DNA of 64,000 nt from Methylobacterium sp. 2A. Its GTDB lineage: Bacteria; Pseudomonadota; Alphaproteobacteria; Rhizobiales; Beijerinckiaceae. The DNA lies in contig NZ_VUOK01000046.1 in the NCBI RefSeq assembly GCF_009806555.1, positions 1-64,000 of the forward strand, in the 5' to 3' direction. The notes below the pieces were generated by a model. It had not been told where the DNA came from. It worked only from the letters and a program-made list of their open reading frames with translations, and did no database searches. Shown here one piece after another: positions 54,377 to 61,807 of this stretch (the first letter of the stretch is position 1; every line of letters begins with the position of its first letter). The translations under genes were made by a program, and so were the position numbers.

Positions 54377-54395
54377 TTAACGGGACATTAACCAT
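54377..54395. promoter_or_regulatory. CtrA box TTAA-N7-TTAACCAT upstream of flgB
   Basis: TTAACGGGACATTAACCAT is a complete match to the extended CtrA consensus, ending 63 bases before the flgB start. It would place the flgB-flhB operon directly under CtrA. Confidence 0.75.
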
Positions 54396-54458
54396 GCGCG
54401 CGGCAGTTTTTGCCGAGCCCGCCCGTTCCGGCGCGGCGATGCCTGACCGGAGGCGACC

Positions 54459-54860
54459 TTGGCCCTCACCGACCTGCCCGTGCTCGGCATGCTGCGCACC
54501 CGGATGCAATGGGCCCAGGCGCGTCAGGGCCTGATCGCGGAGAACGTGGCCAATGCCGACATGCCGGGCTTCAAGCCCCGCGACCTCGTCGAGCCGCGCT
54601 TCGACCGGGCGACCGGCACCCTGGCCTCCGGCTCGACCAGCCTCGCGCTGACCAGCCCGGCCCATCTGGCGCCGGCCGGGCAGGGCGACGGGACCGACTC
54701 CAAGCGCGCCAAGGGCTTCGAGATCCGCCCGAGCGGCAACGGGGTCAATCTCGAGGACGAGATGATGAAGGCGGGCGACAACCAGTCGGATTATCAGCTC
54801 GCCGCCTCGCTCTACCAGCACAGCCTGACCACCCTGAAGATCGCCATCGGCAAGAGCTGA
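54459..54860 (+). CDS. flgB: Flagellar basal-body rod protein FlgB
   Basis: A 133-aa proximal rod protein. It has the rod/hook N-terminal helix with the ENVANADMPGFKPRDL motif at about 28-43, and a C-terminal helix (DYQLAASLYQHSLTTLKIAI). The start is TTG at 54459, supported by GGAGG seven bases upstream. First gene of flgB-flgC-fliE-fliQ-fliR-flhB, 40 bases before flgC. Confidence 0.93.
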   Translation: MALTDLPVLGMLRTRMQWAQARQGLIAENVANADMPGFKPRDLVEPRFDRATGTLASGSTSLALTSPAHLAPAGQGDGTDSKRAKGFEIRPSGNGVNLEDEMMKAGDNQSDYQLAASLYQHSLTTLKIAIGKS

Positions 54861-54900
54861 TAACGGCCGCCCGGACAGGGTGCGAGGAGGGCGTTGAGCC

Positions 54901-55308
54901 ATGGAATTCAGCAAGTCGATGGCGGTCGCGGCGGCCGGCCTCAAGGCCCAGGCGGGCCGGATGCGGATCATCGCCGAAAACATCGCCAACGCCGATTCCG
55001 CGCCGGCCTCGGCGGGGGCGGAGCCCTACCGGCGCAAGATCCCGAGCTTCACCAGCCACCTCGACGACGAGACCGGCGCCCGGCTCGTGGAGGCGGGCCG
55101 CGTCCGGCGCGACCCGTCCGCCTTCCGGACCAAGTTCGAGCCCGGCAACCCCGCGGCCAACGCCCGGGGCGAGGTGCAGATGCCCAACGTCAACGCGCTG
55201 ATCGAGAACATGGACCTGCGCGAGGCCCAGCGCTCCTACGAGGCGAACCTCAACATGATCACCGCCACGCGCAAGATGCTGTCCCAGACGCTCGGCATCC
55301 TGAAGTGA
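54901..55308 (+). CDS. flgC: Flagellar basal-body rod protein FlgC
   Basis: A 135-aa rod protein. The N-terminus MEFSKSMAVAAAGLKAQAGR with RMRIIAENIANADSAP is typical, as is the C-terminal MDLREAQRSYEANLNMITAT helix. GAGGAGGG lies about 9 bases upstream of the ATG. fliE follows after 19 bases. Confidence 0.94.
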   Translation: MEFSKSMAVAAAGLKAQAGRMRIIAENIANADSAPASAGAEPYRRKIPSFTSHLDDETGARLVEAGRVRRDPSAFRTKFEPGNPAANARGEVQMPNVNALIENMDLREAQRSYEANLNMITATRKMLSQTLGILK

Positions 55309-55327
55309 TTGGGCAGGGGGCGTAGCC

Positions 55328-55642
55328 ATGGCTTCGAGCAACTTCGCGGCGGGCGCCTACGCGGCCGTCCAGGGCCTCGCCGGGGGCCGGCCGGTTCCCA
55401 AGGTGCAGTCCACCGAAGGGACCGGCACCGACTTCATGCAGTTCCTCGGGAAGACGCTGGAAAGCGTGGGCGATGCCGGGCGCCGGGCCGACGCGCAGGC
55501 GGTCTCGGCCGCTTCGGGCAAGGCCAACGTCGTGGACGTGGTCACCGCGGTCGCCGAGAGCGAGACCGCCCTCCAGACCATGGTGGCCGTGCGCGACCGC
55601 ATGATCTCCGCCTACGAGGAGATCATGCGGATGCAGATCTGA
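55328..55642 (+). CDS. fliE: Flagellar hook-basal body protein FliE
   Basis: A 104-aa MS-ring/rod junction protein. The C-terminal half carries the FliE signature VDVVTAVAESETALQTMVAV and RDRMISAYEEIMRMQI. CAGGGGGCG precedes the ATG. A family B repeat and 154 bases separate it from fliQ, the largest gap in the operon. Confidence 0.92.
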   Translation: MASSNFAAGAYAAVQGLAGGRPVPKVQSTEGTGTDFMQFLGKTLESVGDAGRRADAQAVSAASGKANVVDVVTAVAESETALQTMVAVRDRMISAYEEIMRMQI

Positions 55643-55651
55643 TGGGGATCT

Positions 55652-55765
55652 CAAAGGGCTACGCCCTTTGGCGGGGTATCGGGGCGGAGCCCTGATGTCG
55701 GGCTTCGCCCGTGCCCAGCAGGGCTCCGCCCTGCACCCGCAAAAGGTCGAAGACCTTTTGAAACC
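55652..55765. repeat. Family B multi-hairpin intergenic repeat, copy 2
   Basis: Starts CAAAGGGC-TAC-GCCCTTTG and ends AAAAGGTC-GAA-GACCTTTT, with GGGC/GCCC and GCAGGG/CCCTGC hairpins between. Same order as the copy at 26631 but without its TCGGTC/GACCGA hairpin. It lies inside the flagellar operon between fliE and fliQ. Confidence 0.85.
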
Positions 55766-55796
55766 ATGACTTTTTTCCTTCGGACCTGTCGTCACC

Positions 55797-56063
55797 ATGA
55801 CCGGACTCGCCATCCTCGACGTCGCCCGCGACGGCATCTTCGTGTTCCTGAAGATAGCCGGACCGCTGATGCTCGTCTCCCTCGGCGTGGGACTCGCGGT
55901 CTCGCTGGTCCAGGCCCTGACCCAGATCCAGGAGCAGACCCTGATCTACGTGCCCAAGGTCGTGGCGGTGTTCGCCGTCCTGCTCCTGATGCTGCCCTTC
56001 ATCGGCGACGCCATGGCGGGCTACATGACCCGCATCGCCGCCCGCATCGCGGCGGGCGGATGA
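55797..56063 (+). CDS. fliQ: Flagellar export gate protein FliQ
   Basis: An 88-aa two-helix membrane protein of the type III export gate. Visible are FLKIAGPLMLVSLGVGLAVS and the family turn QALTQIQEQTLIYVPK before the second helix VVAVFAVLLLMLPFIGDAM. fliR follows after 51 bases. fliP is not in the window. Confidence 0.94.
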   Translation: MTGLAILDVARDGIFVFLKIAGPLMLVSLGVGLAVSLVQALTQIQEQTLIYVPKVVAVFAVLLLMLPFIGDAMAGYMTRIAARIAAGG

Positions 56064-56114
56064 GGCCCGTCCCGGCCACGACAGCGGCGCAATCCGCGTG
56101 TCAGGGGGGCGGCG

Positions 56115-56876
56115 ATGAACCTGCTCCTGCCCGGGATCGCCTCGGCCTTCCTGATCACCTTCGCGCGCGTCGGCACGCTGATCATGCTGATGCCCGGGAT
56201 CGGCGAGCAGTCGGTCTCGCCGCGCCTGCGGCTGGCCTTCGCGGTGCTCACCACCCTGGTGCTGTTCCCGACCGTGCGCCCGCTGCTCGGCGGCACGGAG
56301 GGGCTCGCCGGGCCGCGGCTGATCGGGCTCCTGTTCGGGGAGACGATCGTCGGGCTGGTGCTCGGCCTCGCGGTGCGGATGGTGCTGGCAGCCCTCCAGA
56401 CCGCCGGCACGATCATCGCGGCGCAGCTCGGCCTGTCCTACGCGATGACGGTCGATCCGAGCCAGGGCGGCCAGCAGGTGGCGATCGGCAACTTCCTGTC
56501 GCTCCTCGGGATCACGCTGATCTTCGCCACCGATCTGCACCACCTCGCCATCGAGGGGCTGGCGCGGAGCTACGACGTGCTGCCGCCCGACGGGGTCCCG
56601 GCCTTCTCGGACGCGCTGACGCTGGCGACCCGGGCGCTCGCCCGCGGCTTCACCCTGGCGATGCAGATCTCCGGGCCGTTCATCGCCTTCGGGATCCTGT
56701 TCAACCTCGGGCTCGGCGTGTTGTCGCGGCTGATGCCGCAATTGCAGGTTTTCGCCCTGGCGGTCCCGGCCTCGGTGCTGGTCGGCGTCGTGATCCTGAT
56801 GGGCTGCCTCGGCGTGATGATGGGCGTCTTCCTGGACGATATGGGCCGGTATCTCGCCGAATCGGTCGGGCGCTGA
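56115..56876 (+). CDS. fliR: Flagellar export gate protein FliR
   Basis: A 253-aa membrane protein with about six helices. Family phrases are ARVGTLIMLMPGIGEQSVSP near the N-terminus, LFGETIVGLVLGLAVRMVLA, QLGLSYAMTVDPSQGGQQVA and the C-terminal VLMGCLGVMM region. It forms the export gate with FliPQ and FlhB. GGGGGGCGGCG precedes the ATG; flhB follows after 12 bases. Confidence 0.94.
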   Translation: MNLLLPGIASAFLITFARVGTLIMLMPGIGEQSVSPRLRLAFAVLTTLVLFPTVRPLLGGTEGLAGPRLIGLLFGETIVGLVLGLAVRMVLAALQTAGTIIAAQLGLSYAMTVDPSQGGQQVAIGNFLSLLGITLIFATDLHHLAIEGLARSYDVLPPDGVPAFSDALTLATRALARGFTLAMQISGPFIAFGILFNLGLGVLSRLMPQLQVFALAVPASVLVGVVILMGCLGVMMGVFLDDMGRYLAESVGR

Positions 56877-56888
56877 GGTAGGTGCGGG

Positions 56889-57956
56889 ATGGCCGAGGGC
56901 GCGGACGACGAAGACAAGACCGAGGAGCCGTCCCAACGGCGCCTGGATCAGGCGATCGAGCGCGGCGATGTCGCCACCAGCACCGAGATCAACACCTTCG
57001 CGATCCTGGGGGCCTTCACGCTCGCGCTCATGATCGCAGCGCCGAGCATCGCCCAGAACCTGCTGTACGGGCTGCGGGCTTACCTCGCCAACGCGCATAC
57101 CCTGCCGGACGACGCCACCGCCATGCGGGCGGCGGCCGTCCGGGCGCTCTGGCTGTGGCTCCACGCCGTGGCGGTGCCGGTGGGCCTCGCCCTGGTCGCG
57201 GGCCTCGCCGCGGGCCTGCTGCAGCACCCGCTGGTCTTCACCGCCGAGACGCTGATGCCGAAATTCGAGCGGCTCTCGCCCATGGCCGGGATCAAGCGCC
57301 TGCTCGGCATCGAGGCGTGGTTCCAGTTCGGCAAGGGGCTGGCCAAGATCTGCACCGTCGGTGTGGTGGGCGGCGTGGTCCTGTGGAACGACCGCGACCG
57401 GCTGGAGGTGTTCGTCCAGCTCGCCCCCGGCGCGACCCTGCCGGCGATCCTGTCCTTGAGCCTGCGGCTGCTCGCCGGGATGCTGTGCGTGCATCTCGCG
57501 ATCACCCTCGGCGACGCCCTCTACGCGCGGTTCCGCTGGCGCAAGCGCCACCGGATGTCGAAGGAGGAGATGAAGCAGGAGATGAAGGAGTCGGACGGCA
57601 ACCCGGAGGTGAAGGGCCGTCTGCGGCAGCTGCGCATGGCGCGGGTGAAGAAGCGGATGATGGCCGCTATCCCCACCGCCACCGTGGTGGTGACGAACCC
57701 GACCCACTACGCGGTGGCCCTGCGCTACGAGACCGGCATGGCGGCGCCCATCTGCGTCGCCAAGGGCGTCGACTCCCTGGCCCTGCGCATCCGCGCGGTG
57801 GCGGCCGAGCACGGCGTCGCGGTGATCGAGAACCCGCCGCTCGCCCGGGCGCTTCACGCCACCGTGGAGATCGACCGCGAGATCCCGGCCGAACATTATC
57901 GCGCGGTCGCCGAGGTGATCGGCTTCGTGCTGCGGCTGCGGAGGCGGGCCGCCTAG
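56889..57956 (+). CDS. flhB: Flagellar export switch protein FlhB
   Basis: A 355-aa protein with four membrane helices and a cytosolic domain. The self-cleavage motif NPTH (270-273, in VVVTNPTHYAVALRY) that switches export from rod/hook to filament is intact. The N-terminus has the conserved DKTEEPSQRRLDQAIERGD. The C-terminus ends LRLRRRAA. The 247 bp after it (57957-58203), up to the convergent NIPSNAP gene, hold no convincing gene or clear terminator. Confidence 0.95.
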   Translation: MAEGADDEDKTEEPSQRRLDQAIERGDVATSTEINTFAILGAFTLALMIAAPSIAQNLLYGLRAYLANAHTLPDDATAMRAAAVRALWLWLHAVAVPVGLALVAGLAAGLLQHPLVFTAETLMPKFERLSPMAGIKRLLGIEAWFQFGKGLAKICTVGVVGGVVLWNDRDRLEVFVQLAPGATLPAILSLSLRLLAGMLCVHLAITLGDALYARFRWRKRHRMSKEEMKQEMKESDGNPEVKGRLRQLRMARVKKRMMAAIPTATVVVTNPTHYAVALRYETGMAAPICVAKGVDSLALRIRAVAAEHGVAVIENPPLARALHATVEIDREIPAEHYRAVAEVIGFVLRLRRRAA

Positions 57957-58203
57957 CCTCCTTGGTTTCGACGGTGAGTGGCTGCTTTCGACCCGCACCA
58001 GACGTGCCCATAGCCGTCGGCGCTAACCGGAAGCGGTCCTGCGCCGGCCATTTGGCAGGTTCGCTTCGGGCGGAAGGCGGAAGTAGCGGGAAAGGGATGC
58101 CGAGAGCCGTGCCCCGATCGCGTTGCCATCGCGCGCGGCGCGACGCCTTTGTCTTGACGCGCTCTCTTGCGCCGACCCGGCGTCCGGTTCCGCGCAGCGT
58201 GCT

Positions 58204-58818
58204 CTAAGTCAGGGAAGAACGTCCCTGAGGAATCGCGATCGTCGAAGTCGCATCCGCGATCTGCTCCGGGCCACCCTTCGGCGGCCAGACACCAGCACCA
58301 TAGGCCTGGGCGCGTAACTCGGCCCGCTCCTCCAGGCTCGTAAAGGCCCAGATGTGCGTGATCCGCGGCGCTCCGTCGAGCGCGTACAGGTTCGCGACGA
58401 GATGCTCGGTATACGCGGCCGCTGATGTGATGGCGGATTCCCAGCCCGTGAGCGTTGGCGGCAATCCACCAGGCTTGAGGCGGTAGGTCCGGAACTCATA
58501 CACCCCGCCACGATCCCCGGTCCGGATCGGTGGGAGAAACGGAAACGGCGCGTAACTGTCCATTTCCAGCGCCGTCACCACGCTCCCCGCATTGAACGGG
58601 TTGACACTCAGGAGCGCACGGCGACGCTCGGCTGTCATGTCCTCTGGTGCCTCGAACCCGCGCAGCACGATCAGGCGGCCGAGTGTTCCGATCTCGGTCC
58701 GCCAGCAGCCAAACAGTTCGCCCTTGGCCTGCGCGTCGTTCACCCAGCCATAAACACCCTCGGCGGCTCGACCGACCTCAAGCAACGGACACGAAAGGGT
58801 AGCGAGCTCGTAGAGCAT
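58204..58818 (-). CDS. NIPSNAP family protein
   Basis: A 204-aa protein of two ferredoxin-like (dimeric alpha-beta barrel) halves. The NIPSNAP signature is in the second half: GGVYEFRTYRLKPGGLPPTL and ITHIWAFTSLEERAELRAQA. The first half is a diverged copy (MLYELATLSCP, LGRLIVLRGFEA). Function is unknown in bacteria. Stands alone on the minus strand. Start 58818 is the only suitable ATG. Confidence 0.85.
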   Translation of the reverse strand: MLYELATLSCPLLEVGRAAEGVYGWVNDAQAKGELFGCWRTEIGTLGRLIVLRGFEAPEDMTAERRRALLSVNPFNAGSVVTALEMDSYAPFPFLPPIRTGDRGGVYEFRTYRLKPGGLPPTLTGWESAITSAAAYTEHLVANLYALDGAPRITHIWAFTSLEERAELRAQAYGAGVWPPKGGPEQIADATSTIAIPQGRSSLT

Positions 58819-59010
58819 GTGAACCTCGCAGTCGTCACTCTAAAGCGGGAGAGCGCCGTTCGTTTCAGGGGACCTGATCCGCGCCTGCCACAGGTCAGAA
58901 GCGGGAGAAGGGACACCATCTGCTTCAATCCTTGCCGCCCGAAGGTGGACGGGCGGAACAACACCCGTCTCTGACATCGTCACGGCCAAGCTGTTTGGCT
59001 TCTTCAGGCC

Positions 59011-60303
59011 CTATGGTCCGGCCCGCCGACGGCTTGCGAGCGGGCGCGTCGCCAGGGCGAGGGCGATCCCGATCAGGGCGGCGGCAGCGAAGACCGCCAG
59101 CATCGCCGTCCCGACCTGCGCCGGGCCGACAACGCGGTCGTTGATCAGCCCGACGAGGGCCGGTCCTGCCCCGAAGGCGACGAGGGTCACCCCGGCCACG
59201 AAGGCGGCGCTCACCCGGCCGCGGAGCGCCCGGGGCGTCAGGAGCTGGAGCCCCGCCAGGGCCGGCGGCGAGGTGAAGCCCAGCACCGCCACGAGCCCCG
59301 CGAACGCCGCCAGCGACACCGCGCGATCACGCGCCAGGACCATCGCGGCCGTGCAGGCCGGCGCGGCCGCCAGACCCAGCGCGAGCCCGTACGAGGCGGC
59401 CCGCCGGGGGGCGAAGGCCCGGGCGCGGTCGAGCCAGCGCCCCCCGGCGAGGTGCCCGACCGGCGCCGAAACGAGCACCACGAGGCCGAGCCGTAGACCG
59501 GCCTCGGCCGGGGTCAGGCCGTGGACCCGCACGTAGAAGGTCGGTGCCCAGGCGGTCAGGGTCTGCCCGATCAGCACGGCCGCGGCGGCGGCGCCGAAAT
59601 GCGGGCCGTAGGCGGCCCGGTGGCGCAGGACCCAGGCGAGGGCCGGCCGGCCATCGCGTTTCGGCGCCGCGGGCGGCTCGACGATCCGCCGGAGGCCGAT
59701 CAAGAGGAACACGTTCGGCAGGCAGGCCAGCAGGAAGAGCGCCTGCCAGGGATGGAGCGGTCCGTAGCCGGGCAGGCTCAGGTCGGCCGCGGCCGTCAGC
59801 CAAGCGAGCGCCGCCCCCCCGGCGAGCAGGGCAAGGCTCCGCCCGAGGCTGGCCCCCGCGGTCAGGAGCGACACCGCCCGGCCCAGCCTGTGCCGCGGCA
59901 GCCGATGCGCCATCAACGACAGGGCGGCGGGCGCGACGGCGGCCTGTCCCAGCCCGAGGAACGCCCTGGCGACCAGCAGGACTGCGAAGCTTGCCGCGAC
60001 GCCGCAGGTGAGGGTGGCGGCGCTCCACACGAGGACGCTGGCCATCAGGAGGACCCGGCGGCGCCCGGCATCGGCGATGCCGCCGGCCCAGGGCATGGCG
60101 GCAGCGTTGAGGAGGGCGAAGGCCGAGCCCTGCAGGACACCGAGTTGCGCGTCCGACAGCGAGAGGTCGAGCTTCAGGGGCTGTGCCACCAGGGTGATCA
60201 GGAAGCGGTCGCTGAACGCCAGCAGCTGCGTCGCCGCCAGCAGGGTCACGAGTTGCCGATCCGACAGGCCAGAGGGCGCGACACGGCCTCCCGCGCGGAT
60301 CAT
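59011..60303 (-). CDS. MFS transporter (Spinster-like / sugar-phosphate or aromatic acid type)
   Basis: A 430-aa twelve-helix transporter. It opens with QLVTLLAATQLLAFSDRFLI; motif A appears as WAGGIADAGRRRVLLMASVL. The conserved ARAFLGLGQAAVAPAALSLM is in helix 4 and a second basic loop reads WLDRARAFAPRRA. The substrate is not predictable. Its ATG overlaps the stop of the AraC-type regulator (TGATG), so regulator and transporter are cotranscribed and probably functionally linked. Confidence 0.87.
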   Translation of the reverse strand: MIRAGGRVAPSGLSDRQLVTLLAATQLLAFSDRFLITLVAQPLKLDLSLSDAQLGVLQGSAFALLNAAAMPWAGGIADAGRRRVLLMASVLVWSAATLTCGVAASFAVLLVARAFLGLGQAAVAPAALSLMAHRLPRHRLGRAVSLLTAGASLGRSLALLAGGAALAWLTAAADLSLPGYGPLHPWQALFLLACLPNVFLLIGLRRIVEPPAAPKRDGRPALAWVLRHRAAYGPHFGAAAAAVLIGQTLTAWAPTFYVRVHGLTPAEAGLRLGLVVLVSAPVGHLAGGRWLDRARAFAPRRAASYGLALGLAAAPACTAAMVLARDRAVSLAAFAGLVAVLGFTSPPALAGLQLLTPRALRGRVSAAFVAGVTLVAFGAGPALVGLINDRVVGPAQVGTAMLAVFAAAALIGIALALATRPLASRRRAGP

Positions 60304-61307
60304 CAGTACAATTCGCTGGTCCAGCGGACCAGCACGGCATCGGGCGGCCCGCCTCCGGAACGGTCCTCCCGGGCCTGCCGCATGGCGGTGCGGTACTGGC
60401 CGGGTGGTATCCCGAAGGCCGCCCGGAACGCACGGTTGAACCGGCTCTCGTCGTCGAACCCGTGCGCATGGGCCAGCGCCGCCACGGTGCGTCCGTCGTG
60501 CGGACGGCGGAGCGCGGCGCGCAGGCGCTCGAGCCGTCGCCGTTGTATGAAGCGGGCAATGCCGCCCTCGTCGGCGAAGACCGCGTACAGGCTGCTCCGG
60601 GAGGCCCCGATACCGGCCGCGACCGCGGCACTGTCCAGGTTCGGATCGGCCAAATGCGCGTCGATATAGGCTTCGGCCCGGGTCCTGCGCAGCGGCTGCG
60701 ATGCCTCGGTCGACAGCAGGCGGGCCAACGGCGCGGCCGTCGCCACGCTCAGGCCGAGGCCAAGGAGTTCGGCCGCCGTCGCGGCTGCGCGCTCTACAGC
60801 GACTCCGGGGAGATCGTCCGCGCGCCGGACCAGGGAGACGATGAAATCGGCGAGCAGCCCGGCGGCGCTCCCTGGCAGGACGAGTCCATGCACCGACTCC
60901 AGATCGCTGATCGATGCCTCGACCACCTCGCGGGCGAGCTGGACTGTGATCAACCGCGCGCGTGTCACCCGCGTCCAATGGGGTCGGCGCGTGTCCACCA
61001 CCATGATCTCGCCCGCCTGGAGGCGATGGCCGGCGCCGAAGGGGCCGCCGGTGAGATCGCCGGACAGGAGGAGGTGCAACGTGATGTGGTCGAAGCCATC
61101 GTGCCGGACGCGCCCGGGGCTGCGCAGATGCAGCAGACCGCCGAGTTCGCGTTCGAACAGGATCATCCGTCGGAAGCGCCGCACGCGAACCTCGGCGCTG
61201 AACGGGCCATCCGCAGGCTCGACATCGGCGCCGATGCCGTAGAGGCGCCGGTAACGCTCGAAGCCGGTACCGTCCGTCCCCCGCGCCGCGAAGGACAGGG
61301 TCTCCAC
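60303..61307 (-). CDS. AraC family transcriptional regulator (possible 5' frameshift)
   Basis: A regulator of 334 aa as called. It has an AraC-binding-like N-terminal domain (VRRFRRMILFERELGGLLHL, HITLHLLLSGDLTGG) and a C-terminal double HTH (ADPNLDSAAVAAGIGASRSS; GRTVAALAHAHGFDDESRFN; FRAAFGIPPGQYR). Start GTG 61307 is a compromise: the frame runs open to a TTG at 61457. A good ATG with GGAG spacing at 61420 starts another frame (MSSPLQAFNRANSAADAFRV) that stops after 34 codons near 61316. The true start may be 61420, with a 1-base indel disrupting it. Confidence 0.75.
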   Translation of the reverse strand: METLSFAARGTDGTGFERYRRLYGIGADVEPADGPFSAEVRVRRFRRMILFERELGGLLHLRSPGRVRHDGFDHITLHLLLSGDLTGGPFGAGHRLQAGEIMVVDTRRPHWTRVTRARLITVQLAREVVEASISDLESVHGLVLPGSAAGLLADFIVSLVRRADDLPGVAVERAAATAAELLGLGLSVATAAPLARLLSTEASQPLRRTRAEAYIDAHLADPNLDSAAVAAGIGASRSSLYAVFADEGGIARFIQRRRLERLRAALRRPHDGRTVAALAHAHGFDDESRFNRAFRAAFGIPPGQYRTAMRQAREDRSGGGPPDAVLVRWTSELY

Positions 61308-61419
61308 ACGGGGCGTCAGGTGGTCACCGTGCCGGCAGGGCCGCCCGTCAGGGGCAGTTTGACGCGGAACGCATCTGCGGCCGAATTCGCGCGATTGAAC
61401 GCCTGTAATGGACTGGACA

Positions 61420-61425
61420 TGGCTC
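61420..61425 (-). promoter_or_regulatory. Ribosome site GCAGGAG just upstream of the alternative AraC start
   Basis: GCAGGAGCC directly precedes the ATG whose first base is 61420 on the minus strand. It is the best initiation signal in the region and feeds a frame that stops after 34 codons. This supports an indel in the 5' end of the AraC gene. Confidence 0.4.
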
Positions 61426-61686
61426 CTGCCCGAATAAAAGCATCGAATCCCGATCAAGACTGTAACGTGATGCCCGGCAGAACGGCTGACCGATCACGCT
61501 TTCGTGATCGGCCGGTGGGTGGAGCACGATGCCGGGAGCGGCGGCGTGCCGATCCGGCGACGCGGCCGGCAGGATCCGGGTGCCCCGCGGCTCACCGCCG
61601 ACGCGGCCGCGCCGCGACCGGCAGGGCTATCGTGATGCAGCCGGCTGGCCTCGGATGGTCCTGCCTGCGCGCCCGAAACCGCGCGA

Positions 61687-61732
61687 AAGCCACGGTTCAT
61701 CCACCTTTTTTCGCGAGGTTGAACCGTGGCTT
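61687..61732. other. 13-bp inverted repeat upstream of cckA
   Basis: AAGCCACGGTTCA (61687-61699) and TGAACCGTGGCTT (61720-61732) are perfectly complementary with a 20-base loop containing TTTTTT. It lies 76 bases before the cckA start. It could be a regulatory hairpin in the leader or an operator. The rest of 61308-61807 shows no convincing gene apart from the AraC 5' region. Confidence 0.4.
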
Positions 61733-61807
61733 GGCGCGATGCGCGTGATGCCGCGCGGCCCTTGCCCTGATATGGCCGGCCGGCCTAACCGGGGGAACGT
61801 TCTGGAA

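Noticed and set aside
55659..57998. A 779-codon minus-strand ORF across fliQ, fliR and flhB
   Set aside because: Antisense shadow rich in His, Gln and Arg with no domain; the plus-strand flagellar genes are certain.
57957..58203. Coding continuation of the plus-strand frame after flhB
   Set aside because: The frame has no start signal, no recognisable domain and poor coding character.
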